Position numbers and translations under genes: made by a program. Shown piece after piece: positions 34,894 to 45,568 of a stretch of DNA of 64,000 nucleotides. The notes under the pieces were generated by a model that was not told the DNA's origin, searched no databases, and worked only from the letters and a program-made list of their open reading frames with translations. Source of the DNA: Lottia gigantea (lineage: Eukaryota; Mollusca; Gastropoda; Lottiidae); assembly GCF_000327385.1 (NCBI RefSeq), contig NW_008711014.1:494458-558457 (forward strand), given 5' to 3'. Numbering within the stretch: position 1 is the first letter of the stretch; the number at the start of each line of letters is the position of its first letter.

Positions 34894-36315
34894 ACATTAT
34901 TCTCTCGTGGCTGTAGTGGATTTCGACCCGCCCAGTGAAGTCTAAAAATATACAATGATTTTTGTTTTTAAAAATTGGATTCACAAATACTTTCAAAAAT
35001 ATGGAACACACACTTGAATTATTAATTTTTGATAACGAATAACGAATCAGTAATGCCATAATTTAAAAGGGTGGTTCAAAGCATTTCTTCGGATCCATAG
35101 CAGTCGACACTATATAAGCACTCTTATAAATTAACAAACTACTAGCAACTATTGTAACAACTAATAGCAACAACTGTATGGTTGTGGACTCTGTTTGATA
35201 AGGAGGTGGAAACGAGCAGCTAACGGTATGTCCGTGGTCAGTGAGCTCAGGTCGAATAAGGATAGCACAGATTTCAGATTGACTGCGTCCGTTGCTAGCA
35301 TTCTTTGAAATCTAGCTGTCTTTGGCAGTGGCAAGATCGACGGGATATGAAGTTATACCCCTGTCACACCGGATTGCAACCATATGCGAATTTATGGCGA
35401 CTAAAAATTCACCAGGTCGCCGGAAAACGTGAAGGAAAGGCGAGAAAAAGTCGTTTATCAACTGCAAACCTATGCGACCATATCGAGTACTCTGTCAATT
35501 TTCCGTCGCAATTGCAGCGAAGTAAGGTCGGCTTTCCTGTATGATAGTGACAGACAGTATCAGTAACTTAGGTGACCAAATCAACTTGCCCCACATCATC
35601 ACGTGTTTATCATAATAACTATAATTTTTTCTTATGTTATCAGTTTTCATTGCACCTCATTTCCATTGCTTGTATTCAATGGGATGGACAAAATAATTGA
35701 CAAGACAGCGTATTAAGGTCAAGGTTCCGTCGAACTTAATATGCTTCATTCGTCTATTTTATACTGTATCTATAATCCGGCAGCGTACCCAGTCTATTCG
35801 CACCTGAAGACAGTGTAAAGATTTGTATGACCGTGTTCGTGGACAAATGTTTGATCGTCTAGACGGCTTTCCCAACAACTTTGAACATGGTCTAACACAG
35901 TAAAACAACATACCAGACACAGATCAAAAACAGTTAAAGGAGATAATGCACTTACATAAGATAAAGAGTCCATACAGGTGCTCCAAATATAATTCACCAA
36001 GGTTAAACAATACTTGCCTATTTTCTATTATCAATATATCACAGTCTATACTTTCAATATGATCAGGGGGTCATTATATAGGACAGGGCCATTCATATTA
36101 CATAAAGAGAATTGACCTATTCACCAAATCACATGATAGTTATCAACATATAGGTACAGTTGAGGTTTGTTGAAATATCAACTTGCAAACGAGATCCGCT
36201 TTGCAAAGTCTTACTCATAATCTTCTTTGAAGTGTTTCAAAGGATTGCTCAGATGACTGGCGATTCGAAGCATTCGATCCATCGCGTCTGTGGACTTGGA
36301 CGAAAGACTCTTACC
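34894..36315. other. Upstream region of UGT A, no other gene seen
   Basis: A GC box (CCCGCCC at 34928-34934, GGGCGGG on minus) lies about 35 bases above the first ATG of UGT A. An open frame at 35305-35544 has no family resemblance. Confidence 0.4.
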
Positions 36316-36517
36316 CAGGGGCGTATCTAGAAAATGCCAGAGGTGGGAGGGGAGGGCAAAGATGAGAGGTGACTATGAGGGGTGGGAGAGGTTGGCCAAA
36401 ATTTTGTGAGGTCCAAAGCCCAGAATCAAACAGATTCCAGATGCTCTGAGATGAACTTGGGGTATTTAGAGGGCTTAATCTTCACTTCAAGGGCACGACC
36501 AACTAAATACGCCATTG
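36316..36517. mobile_element. 202-bp hAT-type MITE, older copy
   Basis: The left end CAGGGGCGTATCTAG is mirrored by CTAAATACGCCATTG at the right. The interior phrase cagatgctctgagatgaact followed by tattta.agggcttaat.ttcacttcaa matches the element at 9738..10046. Flanking 8-mers are not clearly duplicated, which fits decay with age. Confidence 0.7.
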
Positions 36518-36890
36518 TCCTCAACAGATTATAAGATATTTTGGACAAATTAATATTGAGACTCCGACCTCCTCACACGGACGAATAGATTAAAAAATGG
36601 AGAACATGAGTAGCAAATGGCAACTGCGCAAATTCGGTAGCTATTTATATCTTGAAATAGTAAGCTACATCCATTCTGTGACATCGTTGAGGTTGTTGGT
36701 TTTAAATGATACTGTAATAATATTAAATCTAAGAAACATAATATATTGTTTCCCTACATACAGGACCCGAACACAGAGGACGCATAATGCCCTGTGATCT
36801 AAAAGCATCGGACCCTGGAGGTTTGAGACACACACTCTATGGAATGTGACGCATTTTAATTGTATACAACATTTTTATAAAACAAACGTA

Positions 36891-38405
36891 TCATTCGCGT
36901 TTAGTCTTACTTTTAGAACACATTCTGTTACAAATACATTTACAAATAAGATACATAATAAGAATAACAACTATGATAATACAGATTAATACAAATATAA
37001 CATCTAATAACAAATATTGATACAGTGGTATATCTACACCAGCAGACCGTAAATATTCACCACCAAATTTTAAAATAGTTTCTATCCAAAATACTGCTTC
37101 TAGTGTAGCATTACCTTTCTGAGCATTCATAAATTCTGATGCTCGTTTCACCGTGTTTTTATATTGAGGATTCTCTATTATTTCATTGATCGATTTTACA
37201 ATATCATCTTCATTATCCCAATATAAATCCATTTTAATACCAAATCCACGGGATTGCATTTTGAACGCATTTCCTGGTTGTTCTGCAAATAATGGAAACC
37301 CTAACATAGGAACTCCACCGATAATAGCTTCTCTAATTCCATTGGCTCCACAATGAGTTATAAATAGTTTGATATTGGCATGTTTTAATAACGATGATTG
37401 TGGTATCCAGTTCTCAGCTAAAATTTGATTATCACTTTGAGTGAATTCTCCTTTTATGATGTAGTTGTATTTAGTTCGTTTGAAAGCGGATACAAGTTTC
37501 TTAAATACTGGTTTGTCTCCAGTACTTGCTAAACTTCCAAAGGAAACTAATACAACTCCATTCTTAGATCTGTCCGAGAATTTCTGGAAATTATTTGGAA
37601 TTTCCAGGCTGCTTTTTGGAGTAACGTCTCCGATTGAAATGATATTTGGCAGTAACGGAATGGGAAAATGTAACATTATGTTGAATTCAAAGATCACGAG
37701 CTCACTTTTACTAATAATGTCCATGAGATGGATATTAGGTTTCTCCGGGGCGAAAATAGCAGCCTCATTTCCCATAGAAAATGGATAAAAAATAAGAATT
37801 GTGAGGTATAGCAGTGTGCTTTGAAGCCGTTCTATGAAACTCATCCGTTCGGTTGCTGCTAGTAGTGGTGGGGTTATAACAGCTGGTGAGAAAGGAATCC
37901 GATGTGATATAGCATCATAAAAAGGCCCATATAAAATAAAGGGAATATCAAATTTGTAAGGGATGATAACCAACATGTAGGCTATAGGGGAGTTATCCAA
38001 TACAACCAAATCAAAGTCTTTTCTTTTGATCCTCGAAAGCAATGGCTGATCAGAAAGGATGCGATTCTCCAGCTTTAAAATTGGTTCAAAATTCCGTTGA
38101 TGCCTCCCTGTCCTTAAGTATTTCTCAACACGCTCTGCAACGACCAGGTCAACAAGTTCCTCGATTTGACTTTCATTTGTAAAATGTATTGATTTTATTC
38201 CCCTGTCCTTTAGTTTCAACTGGTCATCTAACTTAGAAGTGGTCACCATCCATAAATCGTGGCCTTTATTGACCAACACATCGCTCACGAAGGCAAAGTT
38301 TCGAAAATGACTGTACATAGGTATTCCAATGAATAGAATTTTAGCAGACCATGCATAGTTAATACACAAAATAGATAGCACAGTACACCAAATGACAATT
38401 TTCAT
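36891..38405 (-). CDS. UDP-glycosyltransferase B, intronless
   Basis: 504 residues in a single exon. Residues 1-20 form a signal peptide. His33 (in MYSHFRN) and Asp137 (in VVLDNSP) are the expected catalytic pair. The donor signature spans W333 to A380, with IPQSSLL, FITHCGANG and FAEQPGN; Glu375-Gln376 is the sugar-contacting pair of the family. A membrane span lies at about 466-489 and the tail KTKRE is a KxKxx ER retrieval signal. Nearly identical to UGT C from about residue 131 onward and more diverged before that. An ATTAAA-type signal lies at 36854-36859. ER-lumenal glycosylation of small molecules is expected from the family; substrates are unknown. Confidence 0.93.
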   Translation of the reverse strand: MKIVIWCTVLSILCINYAWSAKILFIGIPMYSHFRNFAFVSDVLVNKGHDLWMVTTSKLDDQLKLKDRGIKSIHFTNESQIEELVDLVVAERVEKYLRTGRHQRNFEPILKLENRILSDQPLLSRIKRKDFDLVVLDNSPIAYMLVIIPYKFDIPFILYGPFYDAISHRIPFSPAVITPPLLAATERMSFIERLQSTLLYLTILIFYPFSMGNEAAIFAPEKPNIHLMDIISKSELVIFEFNIMLHFPIPLLPNIISIGDVTPKSSLEIPNNFQKFSDRSKNGVVLVSFGSLASTGDKPVFKKLVSAFKRTKYNYIIKGEFTQSDNQILAENWIPQSSLLKHANIKLFITHCGANGIREAIIGGVPMLGFPLFAEQPGNAFKMQSRGFGIKMDLYWDNEDDIVKSINEIIENPQYKNTVKRASEFMNAQKGNATLEAVFWIETILKFGGEYLRSAGVDIPLYQYLLLDVIFVLICIIIVVILIMYLICKCICNRMCSKSKTKRE

Positions 38406-38490
38406 GTTTATTTTTCAGAGCAATTCTATAAACTATCTCCAGTAAAGTCAACCCAAGTTTCTAGCAGTAAATGGTATTATCCAATGTATT
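38406..38490 (-). promoter_or_regulatory. Conserved upstream block shared by UGT B and C
   Basis: The minus-strand flank of UGT B and that of UGT C (41828..41925) share ttctagcagtaaatgg, aattctataaactatc and an atccaatg (CCAAT-type) block in the same order. The duplication that made B and C therefore carried at least about 80 bases of upstream sequence, likely including promoter elements. Confidence 0.5.
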
Positions 38491-39368
38491 GGTTTGTAAA
38501 AAATATTATCCTCTTGTACGTCCTTAATATTACTCAAATGGTTAAAAGTGACACATACATTCAAACGAAAAACATTCAGTAACATACTCTACAAGCACAA
38601 ACAATTAACAAAAGAGTTCAGATGGCGCGTCAACAGGAATATTATCACAGATAAATGTTTTGCTCTTATCAGAATGTACACTAGATATGCATATACATGT
38701 ATATAAATTTCTTATATATATTCCAAGTCACTAAAATAACCACACCACAGATGATGCAGTTAAGATGAACTTCACCAGCCAACAATATCAAAGTTTTCAA
38801 TTCAAATAAATAATATAGAAATAAAAACATATTTGATATTATATCTTGAATATTGACAACATCAAATGCTGCAACACAGAGTATCTATAGTTGTTTAACA
38901 CTTCTGGTAAAAAGCTAATTGGTCTATTATCCATCCGAAAAACAAGACGCTCATATTGGCCTACAATTGACTCTCACTTAAAACTTGTACGCCTACAATC
39001 GTTCACGACACTTTCACTTACATTACATCTGCCTCTATTCAAGATGTCCCTTAAACCTCAACAAATAGCCACCGCTTCCTGTCGATTTCATTTCAGCCAG
39101 AATCTGTCAGGAAAGCGCCGCCGATATGCAAAACTTAGTCATTATCACAAAAACCGAGTTAAATTGACCCACCATTAGTCAGTAGTCTGTAGAGAACAGA
39201 GTTAATCTATTAAAGTTTGATTAACATTTGTGAAAAATAAATAAATTAATTAATGAAATTTTAATTGTGAATGATTTTTTGAGAATTAATATATCAATAA
39301 CAAAAACCATTTGAATGGCTGTCGTGTATATTCATACATTATAATCATACATTATAACTTAATAATTA
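38491..39368. other. Spacer between UGT B and the ribozyme-like motif
   Basis: AT-rich sequence without a recognised gene. The open frame at 38891-39178 has no family resemblance. Confidence 0.4.
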
Positions 39369-39414
39369 ACTGCAAACAGAACTGTTTCGGCCTTCTGGGC
39401 CTCATCAATGGAGT
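39369..39414 (-). ncRNA. Type I hammerhead-ribozyme-like motif
   Basis: Read on the minus strand: stem I 3' strand ACUCCA (39414-39409), core UUGAUGA (39408-39402), stem II GGCC-CAGAA-GGCC (39401-39389), GAAA (39388-39385), stem III CAG-UU-CUG closed by the A15.1-U16.1 pair, cleavage base U17 at 39375, then stem I 5' strand UGCAGU (39374-39369). Stem II is 4/4 and stem III 4/4 paired; stem I is 5/6. The only core departure is U for the conserved C3, which would be expected to weaken or abolish cleavage. Hammerheads with very short stem III are known from Penelope-like elements and related small circular RNAs of animals. The surrounding sequence is therefore probably a fragment of such an element. 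Confidence 0.6.
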
Positions 39415-40284
39415 GCTGACTGGAGTTGAGGTTTGGCTATATAGCCGCCTCAGATGATACCGCATATGTGTTACCATCGTACCATGCCAGAGTGCTCAAA
39501 CTAGTGAGCTACGCATACATGCTAGAGACAATGGTACGCTCCAGATAGAGTGCTCGACAAGGTATGAACCAAGGAGCATAACTAAATAATCAAATAAATT
39601 TAAAATAAAGAAAATCTGTTTTAAACGCTTTATTCATCTGATTTTGTGCGAGTCAATTCAACTAGGCCCACAATATTACTACTATTGGACTGACTTGATT
39701 TACCAAATGATCGCCGAAATGTATTCAAAACCGACCATTTTATCATAAATAAGGTTATGTAGAGCTCTGATTTGCAATTAATATCATTCAACTCATTCAA
39801 TCCGTTAAAACTAAACAATATTAGACGTAGTAAAGAGTTTTATAAGGCAACGATGAAGCAAAATGTGAAGGAGTCGGCAATTTTTATATAGAAAAGCCGC
39901 CATCTTGTAAGGGGAGATAACAATATGAAGTTATTGTGGTCTTATGGTTACGGTCTTGTTGGTTACGAATTCTCTTGTGGAGACTGTGTCATTTCCGGTT
40001 AATTCTCTCTGGAATTGCAGGAACCATAGGCATCGCTCGAAGAATTGGAATGTCCCAGATTCACTTATAAAGGCTAAAAAAAACTTTTTACGATCCCTTT
40101 AAAATAAACTATTTATTACATTCTCCCATAAATCGCTTGTTGGAAACAGTCAATGACCATTTAATTGCTCTCAAACACTAGCTAATAACATAGCAATTTC
40201 TATCCGTTTCTGTGACATCATTTTGTTAATGTAGTAAACGGCACTTTCTATGAAATGTGTACCATATTTTAATTGTATGTAAAT
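39415..40284. other. Spacer 5' of the ribozyme-like motif, down to UGT C 3' end
   Basis: No gene was seen. About 39415-39570 contains two spaced copies of a tggtacg/gagtgctc phrase and may be the rest of the element that carried the ribozyme-like motif. Confidence 0.35.
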
Positions 40285-40290
40285 TTTATT
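40285..40290 (-). terminator. Polyadenylation signal of UGT C
   Basis: AATAAA on the minus strand lies about 23 bases past the stop, with a second ATTAAA-like hexamer soon after. Confidence 0.5.
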
Positions 40291-40312
40291 TAAATAATAT
40301 TCAACAGATATA

Positions 40313-41827
40313 TCATTCCCTTTTAGTCTTAGTTTTAGAACACATTCTGTTACAAATACATTTACAAATAAGATACATAATAAGAATAACAACTATGATA
40401 ATACAGATTAATACAAATATAACATCTAATAACAAATATTGATACAGTGGTATATCTACACCAGCAGACCGTAAATATTCACCACCAAATTTTAAAATAG
40501 TTTCTATCCAAAATACTGCTTCTAGTGTAGCATTACCTTTCTGAGCATTCATAAATTCTGATGCTCGTTTCACCGTGTTTTTATATTGAGGATTCTCTAT
40601 TATTTCATTGATCGATTTTACAATATCATCTTCATTATCCCAATATAAATCCATTTTAATACCAAAACCACGGGATTGTAGCCGGAAGGCATTTCCTGGT
40701 TGTTCTGCAAATAAAGGAAACCCTAACATAGGAACTCCACCGATAATAGCTTCTCTAATTCCATTGGCTCCACAATGAGTTATAAATAGTTTGATATTGG
40801 CATGTTTTAATAACGACGATTGTGGTATCCAGTTCTCAGCTAAAATTTGATCATCACTTTGAGTGAATTCTCCTTTTATGATGTAGTTGTATTTAGTTCG
40901 TTTGAAAGCGGATACAAGTTTCTTAAATACTGGTTTGTCTCCAGTACTTGTTAAACTTCCAAAGGAAACTAATACAACTCCATTCTTAGATCTATCCAAG
41001 AATTTTTGGAAATTATTTGGAATCTCAAGGCTGCTTTTTGGAGTAACGTCTCCGATTGAAATGATATTTGGCAGTAACGGAATGGGAAAATGTAACATTA
41101 TGTTGAATTCAAGGATCACGAGCTCACTCTTACTAATAATGTCCATGAGATGGATATTAGGTTTCTCCGGGGCGAAAATAGCAGCCTCATTTCCCATAGA
41201 AAATGGATAGAAAATAAACATTGACAGGTGTAACAGTGTGTTCTGTAATCTTTCTTTGAAATTCATCCGTTCGGTTGCTGCTAGTAGTGGTGGGGTTATA
41301 ACAGCTGGTGAGAAAGGAATCCGATGTGATATAGCATCATAAAAAGGCCCATATAAAATAAAGGGAATATCAAATTTGTAAGGGATGATAACCAACATGT
41401 AGGCTATAGGGGAATTATCCAATACAACCAAATCAAAGTTTTCTTTCCTGATCCTCGAAAGCAATGGCTGGTCAGAAAGGATGTGGTGCTCCAGCTGTAA
41501 AATTGGTCCCAAATCCAGTTGATGTTTCCCTGTACTTAAATATTCGTCAATGCTGACCGTCACAATCAGGTCAGCAAGTTCCTCGATATGACTTTCATTT
41601 GTAAAATGTATAGATTTTATTTTCCTGTCTTTTAGTTTCAACTGATCATCTAACTTAGAAGTGGTCGTCATCCATAAATCGTGGCCTTTTCTGACTAACT
41701 CATCGCTCACGAAGGCAAAGTTTCGAACATGACTGTACATAGGTATTCCAATGAACAGAATTTTAGCAGATCGTGCATAGTTGATAAACAATATAGATAA
41801 CAAAGTACTCCAAATGATATTCGACAT
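40313..41827 (-). CDS. UDP-glycosyltransferase C, intronless
   Basis: 504 residues, collinear with UGT B. Signal peptide MSNIIWSTLLSILFINYARS, His33 in MYSHVRN, Asp137, the complete donor signature with FITHCGANG, a single C-terminal membrane span and a KTKRE retrieval tail are all present. Compared with B, differences cluster in residues 1-130 (acceptor-side region); only about six residues differ after position 270 (for example T for A293, D for N326, RL for KM at 382-383). B and C are recent direct tandem duplicates about 3.4 kb apart that share upstream sequence. Function as for UGT B. Confidence 0.93.
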   Translation of the reverse strand: MSNIIWSTLLSILFINYARSAKILFIGIPMYSHVRNFAFVSDELVRKGHDLWMTTTSKLDDQLKLKDRKIKSIHFTNESHIEELADLIVTVSIDEYLSTGKHQLDLGPILQLEHHILSDQPLLSRIRKENFDLVVLDNSPIAYMLVIIPYKFDIPFILYGPFYDAISHRIPFSPAVITPPLLAATERMNFKERLQNTLLHLSMFIFYPFSMGNEAAIFAPEKPNIHLMDIISKSELVILEFNIMLHFPIPLLPNIISIGDVTPKSSLEIPNNFQKFLDRSKNGVVLVSFGSLTSTGDKPVFKKLVSAFKRTKYNYIIKGEFTQSDDQILAENWIPQSSLLKHANIKLFITHCGANGIREAIIGGVPMLGFPLFAEQPGNAFRLQSRGFGIKMDLYWDNEDDIVKSINEIIENPQYKNTVKRASEFMNAQKGNATLEAVFWIETILKFGGEYLRSAGVDIPLYQYLLLDVIFVLICIIIVVILIMYLICKCICNRMCSKTKTKRE

Positions 41828-41925
41828 GTTTGAACTTTATTCTTCAGAGTAATTCTATAAACTATCCCCAGTCAAGTCATTAAACAATTAAAGTTTCTAG
41901 CAGTAAATGGCATTTTATCCAATGG

Positions 41926-44169
41926 TTAACAAAAGAAAACGTGGATATCGATCAACTTTGTTTGAGCTGTTTTTATGGGTTAGAATAGTAATATCCAAAT
42001 ACACGATTATTACTAGTTCGATCGTTTTAATCGGAACGCTGTTAAGTAGTTCACGTCTCGAAGCGAAACACGTCACACTTTTAAATTCGCCACAAGATGA
42101 ACAACAAACGAATAGCTAACGCGTCCGAATGGTTTTACAATGAACAGCGGCCTCTTATCAGAAGATATACTATAGATAAACTTTGATTTCTGAATCAAAA
42201 TATAGTCCAAACGTTAAATAACATAATAACCTAGGTCATAGTTACATGGGTGAACTGTGAACCTAACTCAGAAACGTTTCTTTAATCCTATTGGCTACAC
42301 ACCAGGTTATAGTTTAAACTTTTTAAGTGAACGCTGCTAGCGTATAAAGCGATGAACTGTTATCAGAATACGGTGATCTACACTGTCAGCAAACACTAAC
42401 TAGTTTCTATTCTTACAAAAAATATTATATAACAAACTCCTTACGTGACTATAATATAGTTTATAGATAGACCTTTAGTAATAACAAATGACCTTCAATA
42501 GAGGTAAAACTGAAATACACGTACTAAAACTAACCCGAAACTTCTTATTTTACTGGACACGTTGAGAATAGCAGATACCCTGGGGATTTACCTTATCATT
42601 AGAAAACAAAAGAGGCAAATAGTGTTCATATCTTTTCGAAATAAAGATCTCGCAATTCCTTTTAACGGCTGTGTACAATATTTAACAAGATAAGATCTCG
42701 CATGTTTCGGACTAATGTAAGTAAACAATTCATAGTAAAAAATAAGGTTGTATATTGGCCTACATTACTAGTATGTATGACAAGCAGGGTTTTACTAAAA
42801 CTACAGATTAGCCGCATAGAATTGTTGGCTATATAATTTAGACAATAATTGTGACCGATCGAAAATGTGCACACATGCAAGTATATAAAGCGAGCACACA
42901 TAACACTTATAGTTTGCAATATCAGCATCCGCTCGACGCGAACGTTATCCAGTCATCTACCTACGTTACACTTATCGAGAGAACGATGCAATCACTGGGT
43001 TAATTTGAAGCTCAATTAAAGTACAAAAAAGCATGAGCATGGATATTGCAGCCCACAACTCGTGCTAGGTACACTTTTAACAAATTAATTTTGTATATTT
43101 AATGAGTACACGTATCCAGTGACCTAGCCCTAACCCAATTTTTTGTGTCTGCTAGGCATACAAAGGACAGCATGAGAAGGGTCTTATCGCTAAAACAAAA
43201 GGCTACGTGTGCTACAGGTTGTGCACAAAAAGATCCGGTTGCAAATATAGCTGTCATCCACCATAGCACATTGCAAAGAGGTGTCTGTCTAAGTTTCTGA
43301 AATCGGAGCAGAAAAGTAAGTCGTAAAATTGTATCTTAATAATAGTTTAATCTCTTAATGATTCTGACAGCTGGTAGGTTGTATCGACATTGGGAGAAAG
43401 TCTTGCACAGGCAAATTCAAGTTCACACTTGATTTGAATGCGATAAAGTATACAGGACGGTGTAAATTATTACTTATCTTACATGTTCATACTGAATATA
43501 AGACTGAATATTAAAGAGTTGTGTTCATATAGAAATCATTAACATGTTATTTTTATATTGCAGTGGTCGTGCAGTAGATTAATGTCGGTTACACCCATAG
43601 GTGTTTGTTTAAATCATCAGTTACGAGTTGAAATAGTGGCAAGGTAGAGTTCACAGTATTGTCACAGTGAGTAAATAAATACAATTGAGTGAGTAAGTCC
43701 AGTATATAGGACGGTCGAGTTATCGAAATCATACAATGTCCTTTTTATATTGCATTCGTCTTACTGGAGACGCATTTTAAAACAGTGTTATATAATTTGT
43801 ATAAATCTTCACACACGTTCCTTTTGGATGGAATGCGTTAAAACGTGATCAAAGTGAGTTATCTTAAGATTTCTTTTAGAACACCGGGATAACGTCAAGC
43901 AGCTGGCGCTCTAGGCTTGTCTCCCGGGATAATATATTGTCATTTTTATCTCTACACTGTGTTTTCTGAATTCATCAAGTGAAGATTGTGTCATCGTTTC
44001 AATTTATTTCACTCCTTCGGCATATTAAGACTTTATAATATTTAGAGTTCTCCCTTTAATTCATATAAAAATAATCGGTTAAATACTGTTTTTAAAATGT
44101 TATTAAAGCTTCCAGTGAAGTTCATCGATTTGTACTCTGCATATTTGATTTTACAATAATAAAATAATT
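41926..44169. other. Intergenic between UGT C and the satellite array
   Basis: No gene was recognised. It contains a SINE copy (43190..43335). A diverged duplicated block (gaaatcat..aatgt..tttttatattgca) occurs near 43530-43565 and 43725-43760. The frame at 42662-42928 is without family resemblance. Confidence 0.4.
43190..43335 (+). mobile_element. SINE copy, diverged
   Basis: The sequence gctacgtgtgctacaggttg then tgcacaaaaagatcc, a diverged middle and the gagcagaaaagtaag tail follow the SINE order seen at 15500 and 47191. Confidence 0.6.
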
Positions 44170-45396
44170 CACTGTTACAATAGTGCTCAGTACATACAAT
44201 TGTAAAGCGACATAGAAATACCACTATTAAAATAGTGCTCAATACATCAATTGTAGATTGATATAGAAATACCACTATTAAAATAGTGCTCAATACATCA
44301 ATTGTAGAGCAATATCAAAATACCACTATTAAAATAGTGCTCTATACATCAATTGTAGAGCGATATAGAAATACCACTGTTAAAATAGTACTTAATACAT
44401 CAATTGTAGAGTGATATAGAAATACCACTGTTAAAATAGTGCTCAATACATCAATTGTAGAGTGATATAGAAATACCACTGTTAAAATAGTGCTCTATAC
44501 ATCAATTGTAGAGCGATATAGAAATACCACTGTTAAAATAGTACTTAATACATCAATTGTAGAGTGATATAGAAATACCACTGTTAAAATAGTGCTCAAT
44601 ACATCAATTGTAGAGTGATATAGAAATACCACTGTTAAAATAGTGCTCATTACATCAATTGTAGAGTGATATAGAAATATCACTGTTAAAATAGTGCTCA
44701 TTACATCAATTGTAGAGCAATATAGAAATACCACTGTTAAAATAGTACTTAATACATCAATTGTAGAGTAATATCAAAATACCACTATTAAAATAGTGCT
44801 CAATACATCAATTGTAGAGCAATATAGAAATATCACTGTTAAAATAGTGCTCATTACATCAATTGTAGAGAGATATAGAAATATCACTGTTAAAATAGTG
44901 CTCAGTACATACAATTGTAGAGCGATATAGAAATATCACTGTTAAAATAGAGCTCAATACAACAATTATAGAGTGATATAGAAATATCACTATTAAGATA
45001 GTGCTCATTACATCAATTGTAGAGCGATATAGAAATATCACTGTTAAAATAGTGCTAAATACATCAATTGTAGAGCGATATAGAAATATCACTGTTAAAA
45101 TAGTGCTCAATACATCAATTGTAGAGCAATATCAAAATACCACTATTAAAATAGTGTTCAATACATCAATTGTAGAGTGATATAGAAATACCACTATTAA
45201 AATGGTGATCATTACATCAATTGTAGAGCAATGTAGATATACCACTGTTAAAATGGTGATCATTACATCAATTGTAGAACGATATAGAAATACCACTGTT
45301 AAGATAGTGATCATTACATCAATTGTAGAGCAATGTAGATATACCACTGTTGAATCAGTGCTCAATATATCAATAATTGTAGAGCGATATAGAAAT
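44170..45396. repeat. 51-bp satellite array, about 24 units
   Basis: Each 51-bp unit reads approximately CAATACATCAATTGTAGAG, then YGATATAGAAATAYCACTRT, then TAAAATAGTGCT. Many units contain the perfect palindrome CACTATTAAAATAGTG. Because 51 is a multiple of 3, long open frames of a 17-residue repeat appear on both strands, but they are a by-product. Units near the right end (from about 45200) form a variant group with gtgatcattacatc. The array ends about 170 bases before UGT D. Confidence 0.95.
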
Positions 45397-45568
45397 TTTA
45401 AAACACGCTTTGGAATCTTCAGAAAATTGACAACGGTTCTGGTTTTACTGAATTTAGGATTCATTTCCATATATATTACACATATATGGTTGCGTTATCG
45501 AAAATGTTAGCGTGACTAAACATATTTTTTTTCTTCCAGGTTTATCCACTGAAGGTCAGTCATTCAAC

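Noticed and set aside
35340-35560. Possible MITE around gtcacaccgg and atagtgacag
   Set aside because: The proposed ends pair at only a few bases and no flanking duplication was found.
37465-37788. Antisense frames inside the UGT genes (also 40887-41210 and 46186-46512)
   Set aside because: Mirror images of the conserved UGT coding strand, present only because the sense sequence is conserved.
44170-45396. CRISPR-like array
   Set aside because: Whole units repeat with no unique spacers; this is a eukaryotic satellite.
44042-45510. Open frames encoding 17-residue repeats on both strands
   Set aside because: They arise because the satellite unit is 51 bases; composition and both-strand openness fit a by-product, not a protein.
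45512-45568. Upstream in-frame ATG of UGT D
   Set aside because: A strong acceptor lies between it and the ATG at 45569, and the latter gives a proper signal peptide and a length matching B and C.
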